Shown: positions 35,244 through 43,659 of the stretch, in pieces
How positions within the stretch are numbered: position 1 is the first letter of the stretch
How the letters are laid out: every line of letters starts with the position of its first letter
Source: Rhodospirillales bacterium
GTDB lineage: Bacteria > Pseudomonadota > Alphaproteobacteria > Rhodospirillales > Defluviicoccaceae
Assembly (NCBI GenBank): GCA_016712595.1
Contig: JADJQT010000001.1
Span: 1,155,501-1,219,500, forward strand
DNA: 64,000 nucleotides
Direction: 5' to 3'
The notes under the pieces: model-generated
Seen by the model: the letters and a program-made list of their open reading frames with translations, nothing else
Databases searched by the model: none
What the model was told of the DNA's origin: nothing
Translations under genes and position numbers: made by a program

Positions 35244-37217
35244 CTACACCTCCCTCCCGGCACGGTAGCCTTCGAGGATCGCCTGGCTCAGATAGCGCGG
35301 TGCGACGCAGTCTCCGGCGCGGAACACCCGTCTCCCTTCATCCTTCAGCGCGTAGTAAAGATCTTCGTCGGGGACTTCGGGGGCGACGGCGACGACAAGG
35401 TCGACGTCATCAATCGTCATCGTTTGTCGGTCAAATCGATCGGCGCCGATCACTGTCCGCCCGACGATGCGCTGGACGTCGACCTGCGGGCGAAAGGCGA
35501 TTCCCTTGGCGCAGGCCCGCTGGTTCCACGGCGTGAGTTCCATCGACGCCGTGAGCTTCTGGCCGACGAACATATCGCTTGTCACCACCTCGACCCGCCA
35601 GCCATGTTCGGCGAGCCATTCGGCGACTCCCATGCCGATTGTATCGCCGACGGAATCGAGGACCACCGCCTTGCCCGCCTCCACGGCCACGTTGCCGGCC
35701 AGCACCTGGCGCGGGCCGACCACCGTGGCTCCGTCGCTTCCCGGCGAGAACGGCGCGGCTCGTCCGCCGGTGGTAACGATGACCGCGTCGGGGTCTTCCT
35801 CGCGCACGCGTTCAGGCGTAACGGCGATACCGGTGCGGATGATCACCTGCAGCTTGCGCACCTGGTCTTCCAGCCAGTCGACGGCGAGACCGAGCCGATC
35901 TCGCCCGGGCGCCATCGCCGCGAGGCGCACGGCCCCGCCTGCCTGTTCGCTTTTTTCCCAAACGGTGACCGCGTGACCGCGAAGGGCGGCGACCCGCGCC
36001 GCTTCCAGGCCCGCCGGCCCGGCGCCGACGACCATCACGCGGTAATGCATCGGCGCCCGGGTCAACGGCGCGAACTCCGGTGTTCCCTCGTACCCGGCGG
36101 CGGGATTGTTGACGCAGCTCAGCCGGGGGTTCTGTACCATGCCGACGATATTGTCCTGGTTGGACAGCAGGCATGGCCGCACCGCTTCACTGCGGCCCTC
36201 ACGCACCTTCACCGCAAGGTCGGGATCAGCGATCAGCGCGCGGGTCATCTCGACCGCGTCGGCGGTTTCGTGCTCGATAAGGGACATCGCTGTCTGCGCA
36301 TCGGCGATGCTGCCTTGCGCGATCACCGGCACCGCGACCGCCGCCTTGATGCCGGCGGCAAGGTGCGCGGCGAAGGCGGGCGGCATATATAGCCCCGGCC
36401 GTGTCAAGTGCGCGGAATAGATGCTGCCGCTGGTCACGCTGATGAAATCCACCCGTCCCTCGCTGGCGGCAAGCAGCGCTGCGATCTCGGACGCGTCCTC
36501 CGGCTTGATCCCCGCCCAAGGCGCGTATTCGTCGCCGACGAGCCGCAAGCCAAGCACCGGTTCGGGCCCCATCTCCTCGCGCACGGCGCGGATGACGGCG
36601 CGCACCAGGCGCAGCCGGTTCTCCAGGCTTCCACCGTGCCCGTCGCTGCGATGGTTGGTAAGCGGCGAGATGAACTGGCGCAGGAGGCTGTCCTGCCCGG
36701 CATTGATCTCGACGCCGTCAAGCCCGCCATCAATCGCGTACCGGGCCGCGGCAACGAAGCCTTCGATCACCGCGGCAATGTCCTCGACCTCCATTTCCTT
36801 CGGCAGTTCGCGGCTGTTGACCTCCGGGACCGGAGACGGCGCCCATAGCGGCAGCTGGCTGACATGGCTGCTGCCCTGCATGCCACTGTGGGTGAGATGG
36901 GCGAGGGCAAGCGCCCCATGCCGGTGGATCGCCTCGGCGACCAGGCGGTAGCCATCGACGACCTCTTTGTCATAGCCGAAGATCGCGTACTCGTAGGGTC
37001 GGTCGGAGGGATGGACGACACTGCCTTCGAGCACGATCACACCGGTACCGCCAGCGGCGCGCGCGGCGTAATAGGTGGCATGGCGCTTTTCAAACCGGTT
37101 GTGCGTCGCGAAGTTCGTCTGATGCGTACCAAAGACAATCCGGCTCGGGGCCGTTCGCCGTCCCAGGATCAGCGGCGTGAACAGGCTCGCCGCTTCGTTC
37201 TCTCGCAGCTTGATCAT
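35244..37217 (-). CDS. Mycofactocin-system FadH/OYE-type oxidoreductase, degenerate Fe-S motif
   Basis: 657 residues from the ATG at 37217 (GAGG upstream); the frame is open a further 423 bp but that portion is an arginine-rich copy of mftC in another frame. Same architecture as its neighbour: FMN barrel (RIVFGTHQTNFATHNRFEKRHATYYAARAAGGTG, AHLTHSGMQGSS, DGVEINAGQDSLLRQFISPLTNHRSDGHGGSLENR) and a C-terminal FAD region (VMVVGAGPAGLEAARVAALRGHAV). In the cluster region only the first and last cysteines remain (CLLSNQDN ... LSC); the second and third are Ser and Asn. It therefore probably lacks the [4Fe-4S] cluster and must pass electrons differently from its paralog. Confidence 0.87.
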   Translation of the reverse strand: MIKLRENEAASLFTPLILGRRTAPSRIVFGTHQTNFATHNRFEKRHATYYAARAAGGTGVIVLEGSVVHPSDRPYEYAIFGYDKEVVDGYRLVAEAIHRHGALALAHLTHSGMQGSSHVSQLPLWAPSPVPEVNSRELPKEMEVEDIAAVIEGFVAAARYAIDGGLDGVEINAGQDSLLRQFISPLTNHRSDGHGGSLENRLRLVRAVIRAVREEMGPEPVLGLRLVGDEYAPWAGIKPEDASEIAALLAASEGRVDFISVTSGSIYSAHLTRPGLYMPPAFAAHLAAGIKAAVAVPVIAQGSIADAQTAMSLIEHETADAVEMTRALIADPDLAVKVREGRSEAVRPCLLSNQDNIVGMVQNPRLSCVNNPAAGYEGTPEFAPLTRAPMHYRVMVVGAGPAGLEAARVAALRGHAVTVWEKSEQAGGAVRLAAMAPGRDRLGLAVDWLEDQVRKLQVIIRTGIAVTPERVREEDPDAVIVTTGGRAAPFSPGSDGATVVGPRQVLAGNVAVEAGKAVVLDSVGDTIGMGVAEWLAEHGWRVEVVTSDMFVGQKLTASMELTPWNQRACAKGIAFRPQVDVQRIVGRTVIGADRFDRQTMTIDDVDLVVAVAPEVPDEDLYYALKDEGRRVFRAGDCVAPRYLSQAILEGYRAGREV

Positions 37218-37290
37218 CGCGCCCTCGCCTTTTTCCCGCCGCCTCCCATGCCGTCCGCTATGCCTGCGCCTTCTCGGCGCTGGCGTCCGT

Positions 37291-38331
37291 TCACTCGACC
37301 GCCACCAACTCCGACGTCGTATCGCCGTTGTTGAAAACGCAGTCGGGATCGGGGGCGTCGACCGATCGGCCAGTGAAGTGCTTGACCGCCATGCAACCGC
37401 CGTGGCAGGCGGAATAGGCGTTGCACGTCTGGCAGCTTCCGCCGACCTGCCATTCACGCAGGTGCGCGAACAGCGGCGACGAACGCCAAACCTGGGTAAA
37501 GCCGCCGTTCCCGCGGACGTTTCCGCCGGAAAACTCCGGTGCCAGCATGAACGGGCAGGCGTAAACCTCGCCCACCGGATCGACGCAGCAGACGATGCGC
37601 CCGGCGCCGCACATGTTGAGTCCGTCCATCGGCTCGCCATAGGCCGACAGGTGAAAGAAGGAATCGCCGGTCAGCACGTCGCGATGCCGCAGCAACCAGT
37701 CGTAGAGAACGCGGTTCTGCGCGTGGGTCGGCTTGAGTTCGTCCCAGACGTTGACGCCGCGCCCGCTCGGGCGCAGGCGGGTGAGCCGCAGCTCGGCCTC
37801 AAACCGCTCCGCCAGCGCGTAGAGATCATCGATCTCGTCGAGGTTGTGACGGGTCACGGTCGCGTTGATCTTGAAACGGAATTGATGCCGGTGGAGTCGT
37901 TCCATCGCGCGGAGGGCCTTCTCGTACGATCCCGCGCCGCGAACCGGATCGTTCGTCTGCGGCCGCGCGCCGTCGAGGCTGATCTGCACGTCGAGATAGT
38001 CGCGAGAGGCGATCCAGGCGGCGGCGTGCTCGTCGATGAGCGTGCCGTTGGTGCTGAACTTCACCCCGATATTGCGCATCAGGGCGTAGTCCATGAGCTC
38101 GTAGAAATCGCGCCGGCTCATCGGTTCTCCGCCGCCGACGTTGATGTAGAAGACCTTCATCTCCGCCCATTCGTCGATCAGCCGTTTGGCTTCGGCGGTG
38201 GTCAGTTCGTCGCGCCGGCGCTTTCCCGATGACGACAGGCAGTGGACACAGGCGAGGTTGCAGCCATAGGTGATTTCCCAGGTCAGGCAGATCGGCGCCT
38301 CAAGACCTTTGCGGAACGTCTCGTAGCTCAT
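37291..38331 (-). CDS. mftC: Mycofactocin radical SAM maturase MftC
   Basis: 346 residues. Radical SAM CxxxCxxC motif in TYGCNLACVHCLSSSGKRR (about 24-31), SAM-binding NVGGGEPMSRRDFYEL, and a C-terminal SPASM region rich in cysteines (MCGAGRIVCCVDPVGEVYACPF; GSCQTCNAYSACHGGC; DPDC) for two auxiliary clusters. MftC carries out the two-step oxidative decarboxylation and Val-Tyr crosslinking on MftA bound to MftB. The C-terminal Cys set and the neighbours mftA, B, E and F separate it from PqqE-like relatives. Confidence 0.93.
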   Translation of the reverse strand: MSYETFRKGLEAPICLTWEITYGCNLACVHCLSSSGKRRRDELTTAEAKRLIDEWAEMKVFYINVGGGEPMSRRDFYELMDYALMRNIGVKFSTNGTLIDEHAAAWIASRDYLDVQISLDGARPQTNDPVRGAGSYEKALRAMERLHRHQFRFKINATVTRHNLDEIDDLYALAERFEAELRLTRLRPSGRGVNVWDELKPTHAQNRVLYDWLLRHRDVLTGDSFFHLSAYGEPMDGLNMCGAGRIVCCVDPVGEVYACPFMLAPEFSGGNVRGNGGFTQVWRSSPLFAHLREWQVGGSCQTCNAYSACHGGCMAVKHFTGRSVDAPDPDCVFNNGDTTSELVAVE

Positions 38332-38352
38332 GCGTAGCCTCCCTTTTTGTCG

Positions 38353-39360
38353 TTAGTTCTGGTGACCGGAACGGTCGACAACGAGCCAGCCACCGTGATC
38401 CTCGAAAAACCGGCAACTGCCGCCGGTCCGCTCGCCGAGGGCGGAAAGCCGCTCTTCGTCGAATACCTGCCGGTGGCCGAACCGCGCATCGGGCGCTGCT
38501 TCAAGCGGCACGGCTATGATCAGGCGCCGCCGGGTGAGCTGCCAGAGATTGTCGATCGCTCGTGGCGTCTGTTCGGCATCGAGGTGTTCGAGCAGATGAA
38601 CGGCGGTGACGACCTCGAACGCCGGAGCCAGCGGCGCGAACTCGCCTTCGATGTCGTCGGCGAGAACATCGACGCGCAAAAAGCTGACATCGGCCATCGC
38701 CCGTGCGCGCGCATAGTCGTCGGCGAGAGCAACCAGGGCAGGATTGAGATCGCAGGCGGTGATTCTGCGCGGCGGCCGGTCGTGGTTGCCGGCTTGCGCG
38801 CCATTGCTCGCGAGCAGCAGAGGCAGAAATCCGAAGCAGGTCGCGGCGTCGAGCAGCGTCGTCGGCCCAACCTCGGCGGCAAGTTCGGCGGCGCGGCGAT
38901 AGATCGCGGAAAAATCGCCGATGAAGTCTGGTGTTTCGTTGCCACCGTTCGCGAGTGCGGGGGCGCGAAGCGCTGCGAGAGTATTGTCGTAGTAAAGATG
39001 CCACGCGCGTCGCTCGCTGCCGTCGATCGAGCGCACGATCTCGCCGACGTAACGCTCGAAGGTCTCATGCTCGCCGAAACCGTACTCGTCGCAGCCATTG
39101 GCGCGCCGCAAGGCGGCGATCAGGGGCAGGAGCTCATTGGCAACGTAAGAGCCGATGTTGTTGTCGATCTGGTCACGGGTGAAGTCGTGCACGACGATGA
39201 TGTCGTCGCCCGCCGCATCGGCTGCGCATTGGCCCGAAGCTTCCACGTCGATCATCGCGAAAATGGAGAAATGCCGGCTCGACGCCAGGAGTTGCGCGCG
39301 CTCCGAGAGTCCCTTGACGAGGACGGAGTGTCGCAGCCGGGAGAACGTCAAATGGCTCAT
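38353..39360 (-). CDS. mftM: SAM-dependent methyltransferase, probably MftM
   Basis: 335 residues from the ATG at 39360; a longer frame upstream is a copy of the VWA gene in another frame. A unique N-terminal region (HSVLVKGLSERAQLLASSRHFSIFAMIDVEASG ... TRDQIDNNIGSYVANELLPLIAAL) precedes a class I Rossmann methyltransferase: motif I LLDAATCFGFLPLLLA, acidic loop ACDLNPALVALA, EVVTAVHLLEHL. MftM 2-O-methylates the second glucose of the mycofactocin oligosaccharide in mycobacteria. The name here rests on locus context and general resemblance; another substrate cannot be excluded. Confidence 0.68.
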   Translation of the reverse strand: MSHLTFSRLRHSVLVKGLSERAQLLASSRHFSIFAMIDVEASGQCAADAAGDDIIVVHDFTRDQIDNNIGSYVANELLPLIAALRRANGCDEYGFGEHETFERYVGEIVRSIDGSERRAWHLYYDNTLAALRAPALANGGNETPDFIGDFSAIYRRAAELAAEVGPTTLLDAATCFGFLPLLLASNGAQAGNHDRPPRRITACDLNPALVALADDYARARAMADVSFLRVDVLADDIEGEFAPLAPAFEVVTAVHLLEHLDAEQTPRAIDNLWQLTRRRLIIAVPLEAAPDARFGHRQVFDEERLSALGERTGGSCRFFEDHGGWLVVDRSGHQN

Positions 39361-39380
39361 CGTTCGTGCACGCACCTTTT

Positions 39381-40859
39381 CTAATGGCCGTGAGGACCGG
39401 CGGTATAACCGCGGACCAATTCGTCCGCGACCTGGCCCAGTTGATCGAGATTGCGCACCACTTCGGCGCGATGGCAGATCGGCTCGTAGAGCGGCATGTC
39501 CGAGCTGCCGAGGCCCCAGCTTCCCCGGGGTTCGGGAGACAGCCAGACGAGTTGCCGGCACCGGCGGCGGATTTCCTCCAATACCCAGACGTTCGGCGGA
39601 TTACGATTGCCACGTCCGTCACCGAGAATGATCACCGTCGTCTCGCCGGTCACCACCGAAAGGTGGCGTTCATAGAAGATCTCAAGCGCGCGGCCGTAGT
39701 TGCTGTTGGCATCGCAGTCGATGAGTTCGCCGTCGAAGATCGCGGCGATGGCCTCTTCGATGGTTGACCGCTCGAAGAACTGGCTGGCCTCGGCGAGATC
39801 GCTGACGAAGACGAAACTGCGCACCTGATCGAACAGGGCCTGCATGCTGTAGACGAGATGCAGGGTAAATCGCGCGGCGTTGCGCACCGAAAGGCTGACA
39901 TCGCAGATCACGACGATGCGTGGCTTCTCCCGGCGCAGGCTCGTCGTTACCGGATGGAACGGGATGCCATCGTAGACCATGCTGTTGCGCAAGGTTCGAG
40001 CGACGTGAATGCGCCCCTTGCGCGTGAGCACGCGGCGATAGGAGCGCGCGCCGCGCATGCGACGGCCGAGACGGCGGACCATCTCCGCCATCTCCGAGCG
40101 TTCGGCCTCGGTGAAGCCATGTTCTACGGCGCGGCGGCGCCGCGGCTCGGCCACGCGCTCCCGGTCGGCCTTGCGCGCGAGTTCGGCTTCAAGAAATCGC
40201 TTCAGCGTTTCCGGCAGCGCCTCGACGATCGCGGGTGCCTGCTGCGCCAGGGCGTCGAGCAGCGCCTCGTCGAGGTCGAGATCCTTCAGATCCGCAAGCA
40301 ACCGCTCGACCGCGCCGGCGATGAGATCAGCGTCGAGCGTATCGCGAATGTCGGAGAAGTTCAGATCGCCCGGTCGGGAAGAAGAGCCGGCGCGCCGGGC
40401 GTTGATCTGGTGGGTCGCCCGCTGCATCACTGGATCGAGCAGAGATTGCGCCCGTTTTAAGATCAAATTCTGACCGAGCTCGGCGAGGCTGCCCGGCTGG
40501 ATCTTCATGCGCTCTTGCGGCGTGGTTTCGCCGTTGCCGACCGGTATGTCCTCGTCCTCCGGATCGAGAACGAGCTTTTCCGCCGCGAGCGGCTGCGCCT
40601 CGAAGGGAATTTCGGGCGCATCGGCGGGTGGCGACGACGGAGCGGGAAGGCCGAAGAACAGCTCGAACTGTTCGTCGAACACCGCCTCGTCCCGGTGATC
40701 CTTGATCAAGGTGGCGCGCAAGGCGCAGCGCACGAGTTCGCGCTCGGCGAGGGAGACGTGCATCAGCGCGCGAACGGCATCCATCGATTCCGCCGGTGAA
40801 ATGCCGACGCCACTGCGCTTGAGCAGAAAGATGAAGCGATTGATCGCCGCGTCCATCAC
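39381..40859 (-). CDS. VWA domain protein, CoxE-like
   Basis: 492 residues. The N-terminal half is helical and charged (SLAELGQNLILKRAQSLLDPVMQRATHQ). The C-terminal half is a von Willebrand A domain with metal-ion-dependent adhesion residues DVSLS (Asp-x-Ser-x-Ser, IVVICDVSLSVRNAARFTLHLVYSM), YGRALEIFYERH and GDGRGNRNPPN. It matches the CoxE group that works with MoxR AAA ATPases to assemble or activate metalloenzymes. The start overlaps the AAA gene stop (GTGATG), so the pair is made together. Its position next to an alcohol dehydrogenase gene suggests maturation of that enzyme or of another locus protein (inference). Confidence 0.82.
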   Translation of the reverse strand: MMDAAINRFIFLLKRSGVGISPAESMDAVRALMHVSLAERELVRCALRATLIKDHRDEAVFDEQFELFFGLPAPSSPPADAPEIPFEAQPLAAEKLVLDPEDEDIPVGNGETTPQERMKIQPGSLAELGQNLILKRAQSLLDPVMQRATHQINARRAGSSSRPGDLNFSDIRDTLDADLIAGAVERLLADLKDLDLDEALLDALAQQAPAIVEALPETLKRFLEAELARKADRERVAEPRRRRAVEHGFTEAERSEMAEMVRRLGRRMRGARSYRRVLTRKGRIHVARTLRNSMVYDGIPFHPVTTSLRREKPRIVVICDVSLSVRNAARFTLHLVYSMQALFDQVRSFVFVSDLAEASQFFERSTIEEAIAAIFDGELIDCDANSNYGRALEIFYERHLSVVTGETTVIILGDGRGNRNPPNVWVLEEIRRRCRQLVWLSPEPRGSWGLGSSDMPLYEPICHRAEVVRNLDQLGQVADELVRGYTAGPHGH

Positions 40860-41959
40860 GACTCCCCGCCGGATGACTCCGGACGAAGCCGGTCACGCCC
40901 AAAGTAGCGGGCCGCGTGCTCGCGCCGTCGGGCTTCCATGTCGTGAATATCGGGCTCGGCCTGCTTGAGCGGCGGCCGCGGGCCGATGGGGACGGGACGC
41001 CCGCGATCTCCGAGCGCCGAGCCCGATTCCGAGGCGGACGGTGTCCACTCTTCGCCCTCCAGCAGCCAGGAGAGGCGCTCGCTGACCTGGCGGGTATCGC
41101 GCTCGTACTTGATCAACAGCTGCAGTGTTTCCTCGAGGACCCGGCGGTCGAGCGATTCGACATTGAGCAGAACGAGCGCCTGAGCCCAATCCAGTGTTTC
41201 GCTGATGCTGGGGGCCTTGCGCAAATCAAGGCTGCGCATGCGGCGAATGACGTCGACCGCCTGCGTCGCCAACGTGGCGCTAATTCCGGGAACCTTCAGG
41301 CGGATGATTTCCAGCTCCCGTTGCTCGTCGGGATAGCCGATGAACAGATGCAGGCAGCGGCGCTTCAGCGCATCACTGAGGTCGCGGGTATTGTTGCTGG
41401 TAATCACCACGTAAGGCGGCGTCTTCGCCGTTACCGTGCCGATTTCCGGCACGGTAACCTGGAAATCGCTGAGGAACTCGAGCAGGAACGCTTCGAACTG
41501 TTCTTCAGCGCGATCGATCTCGTCGATCAGCAGCACCACCGGCTCCTCGGCACTGATCGCCTGCAGGATCGGACGACGAACGATGAAGTGCTCGGAGAAG
41601 AAGACGTTCTCATGCCGTCGCAACTGCTCCACCGCCTCGTGCAGATCGTCGACGTTGGCGAAGAAGGTGCTGATCTTGTCCCGCAGGATCTGGGTATAGA
41701 GGAGTTGCTTGCTGTATTCCCACTCGTAAAGGGCATGCGCCTCGTCGAGCCCGCCGTAACACTGCAGGCGGATCAGATCGCGGCCCGACGCCCGGGCGAT
41801 GACCTTGGCCAGTTCCGTCTTCCCGACACCGGCCGGCCCCTCGATGAGGATCGGCTTGCACATCTTCCAGGCGAGGAAGGCGACGGTGGCGAGCTTGCGG
41901 TCGCAGATGTAGTTCTGCGCCGCCAACTGCTCGATTGTTTGTCCAATCGTTTCGAACAT
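40856..41959 (-). CDS. MoxR-family AAA+ ATPase
   Basis: 367 residues. Walker A EGPAGVGKTELAK at about 40-52, Walker B VVLLIDEIDRAEEQ, sensor 1 VVITSNNTRDLSDALKRRCLHLFIGYP with arginine finger. MoxR/CoxD ATPases are chaperones that pair with VWA proteins to insert cofactors or metals (MoxR for methanol dehydrogenase, CoxD for CO dehydrogenase). The C-terminal 60 residues are charged and probably disordered. Downstream of the dehydrogenase gene (about 80 bp gap) and overlapping the VWA gene. Confidence 0.88.
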   Translation of the reverse strand: MFETIGQTIEQLAAQNYICDRKLATVAFLAWKMCKPILIEGPAGVGKTELAKVIARASGRDLIRLQCYGGLDEAHALYEWEYSKQLLYTQILRDKISTFFANVDDLHEAVEQLRRHENVFFSEHFIVRRPILQAISAEEPVVLLIDEIDRAEEQFEAFLLEFLSDFQVTVPEIGTVTAKTPPYVVITSNNTRDLSDALKRRCLHLFIGYPDEQRELEIIRLKVPGISATLATQAVDVIRRMRSLDLRKAPSISETLDWAQALVLLNVESLDRRVLEETLQLLIKYERDTRQVSERLSWLLEGEEWTPSASESGSALGDRGRPVPIGPRPPLKQAEPDIHDMEARRREHAARYFGRDRLRPESSGGES

Positions 41960-42038
41960 GCCAGCTCTCGCGGTCCGGATTCATCTCCCGAATTAGAGAT
42001 GAATCCGGTTTTCGTTAAAGGAAACGGCGCGAGCCGGC

Positions 42039-43304
42039 TCAGTAATAGGACCCGACCAGGGAGTGCTTGACCACCGGCGCGACAGCGGCGTAGGTCACCT
42101 CGCGGGCGTTGCCCGGAGTCGAGCCGTCGCCCTGCACGTGCTTGGTGATGCGATCGACGTTGTGATCGTCACCGTTGATGCCGCCGTTCATCCACTGGGC
42201 ATACTTGCCCTTGCCCATCTGCGACTTGGTGTAGGTGCCGATGCTGGAAAAGTTCTCGGGGATGCCGACGTCCTTGCTGAGCTTGACCGCCGCCTCGAGC
42301 GCGCGGTCGGCGGCGGCGACGTCGCTCAGCCCGTCGACGTTCTCGCCCATCGCCCGGGCGATATCGCGGAACCGCTTGTAGCAGGTGGGCATGTTGAACT
42401 CCCATACGCGCGGCAGGCCGATGGCGTTGTTCAGGCCGTGGTGGCTGTCGTAGAACGCGCTGATGGCATGGGAGATCGAGTGGATGATGCCGAGACCACC
42501 GCTGTTGAACGCCTGCGCCGAGATGTAGGAGGCGTACATCATATTGTAGCGCGCGTCGTAGTTGCTGGGCTCGAACACCGCGCGGCGCAGGTTCTGCGAG
42601 ATCAGCTCGATCGCCTTCAACGCGCTGCCGAGGCTCGGCAGAAAATCGAGGCGCGAAACGTAGGGCTCGGACGCGTGCGCCAGCACGTCGAAACCGCAGT
42701 AGGCGGTCAGGTCCTGCGGCAAGGAGAAAAACAGCACCGGGTCGTTGATGCTCAGAGTCACCGGGCAGTTATCATCGAAGCCCAGCCACTTGTAGGGGGC
42801 CTTTTCCGACGTCGTGTCGGTGATGACGAAGGCCCAGCTTGTCTCCGAGCCGGTGCCGGCGGTGGTGTTGACGGCAATGTGCGGCGGGTTGTCGGGGTTC
42901 TCGGACTTGTTAAACCCATCGAATTCGTTGATGTTGCGCCCGTCGTGAGCAATGACCAGCCGGGCGCCCTTGGTCGCGTCCGTGGTGCTGCCGCCGCCGA
43001 CCGAGATAAAGCTGTCGCACTTCTCCTTCATGTAGAGATCGGCGATCTCCATGCAGTTGTAGTCTTTGGGGTTTGACTCGATCTTGTCATAGACGACGAC
43101 GTCGATGCCCTGATACTTCACCTTGCCGACGATGTCGTCGATGATTCCCGTGCCACGAAGACCGCTGGTCGATAACAGCGATCGCTTGAAGCCCAGTTTC
43201 TTCGCCTCGACGCCAACCAACTCATAAGCACCGGGGCCAAGCAGGCCGCGCGGAATGCGATGGAATTCCTTAATCGGAAATTGCCATAGTTTCTCGACTT
43301 GCAT
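42039..43304 (-). CDS. mno: NDMA-type iron-containing methanol/alcohol dehydrogenase
   Basis: 421 residues from the ATG at 43304, preceded by GAGGAGGAGA. Iron-containing (type III) alcohol dehydrogenase: NAD-binding ISVGGGSTTDATKGARLV, metal region YCGFDVLAHASEPYVS, GIIHSISHAISAFYDSHHGLNNAIGLP with the ligand histidines. The overall sequence, including the opening MQVEKLWQFPIKEFHRIPRGLLGPGAYELVG and closing VAPVVKHSLVGSYY, is that of the actinobacterial nicotinoprotein methanol:N,N-dimethyl-4-nitrosoaniline oxidoreductase group, which keeps its NAD bound and needs mycofactocin as electron acceptor. Substrate here could be methanol, ethanol or another short alcohol. Probably the first gene of the locus. 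Confidence 0.88.
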   Translation of the reverse strand: MQVEKLWQFPIKEFHRIPRGLLGPGAYELVGVEAKKLGFKRSLLSTSGLRGTGIIDDIVGKVKYQGIDVVVYDKIESNPKDYNCMEIADLYMKEKCDSFISVGGGSTTDATKGARLVIAHDGRNINEFDGFNKSENPDNPPHIAVNTTAGTGSETSWAFVITDTTSEKAPYKWLGFDDNCPVTLSINDPVLFFSLPQDLTAYCGFDVLAHASEPYVSRLDFLPSLGSALKAIELISQNLRRAVFEPSNYDARYNMMYASYISAQAFNSGGLGIIHSISHAISAFYDSHHGLNNAIGLPRVWEFNMPTCYKRFRDIARAMGENVDGLSDVAAADRALEAAVKLSKDVGIPENFSSIGTYTKSQMGKGKYAQWMNGGINGDDHNVDRITKHVQGDGSTPGNAREVTYAAVAPVVKHSLVGSYY

Positions 43305-43659
43305 GGCACGTCTCCTCCTCAAACGATGTTTGTTGCCTAAGCCTCTCTTGGGACCGCCTTCGGGTGCATTGTTTTGCGAGCACCGGCTTTTCGGCTCTTT
43401 GGCCCACCCGCCCCCGAATTACGCGTAGATCGCGAACCCGGAAAAGATGCTCCGAGTATTCGAAGAGAAACAGGGAGACTTTGGTGGCTCGACCTTCGTC
43501 GAATGCGTTTGGCGTTAATGTTACTCGGTCTCGAATAGCGCGAAGCTCAGGCGCCGCTCTTGCGTGAATCGACGGTTGATGCGAGTTTTTCCCCGAACGG
43601 TGTACAGCCGTCGTCCGACGAACGCGACGCGCTGACGGGGTGGAAAGAGACCTTGCAAC
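43305..43659. other. Divergent intergenic region upstream of the mycofactocin locus
   Basis: About 355 bp between the alcohol dehydrogenase gene and the zinc-ribbon/TPR gene. It should carry the main promoter of the 17-kb mycofactocin locus. No convincing sigma-70 pair, sigma-54 site, riboswitch or operator dyad was recognised. Open frames crossing it look like non-coding shadows. Confidence 0.5.

Noticed and set aside
33363..36392. Plus-strand open frame of about 1000 codons opposite the OYE genes
   Set aside because: Composition is typical of antisense to high-GC coding sequence, no motif is present, and both minus-strand OYE genes are full length.
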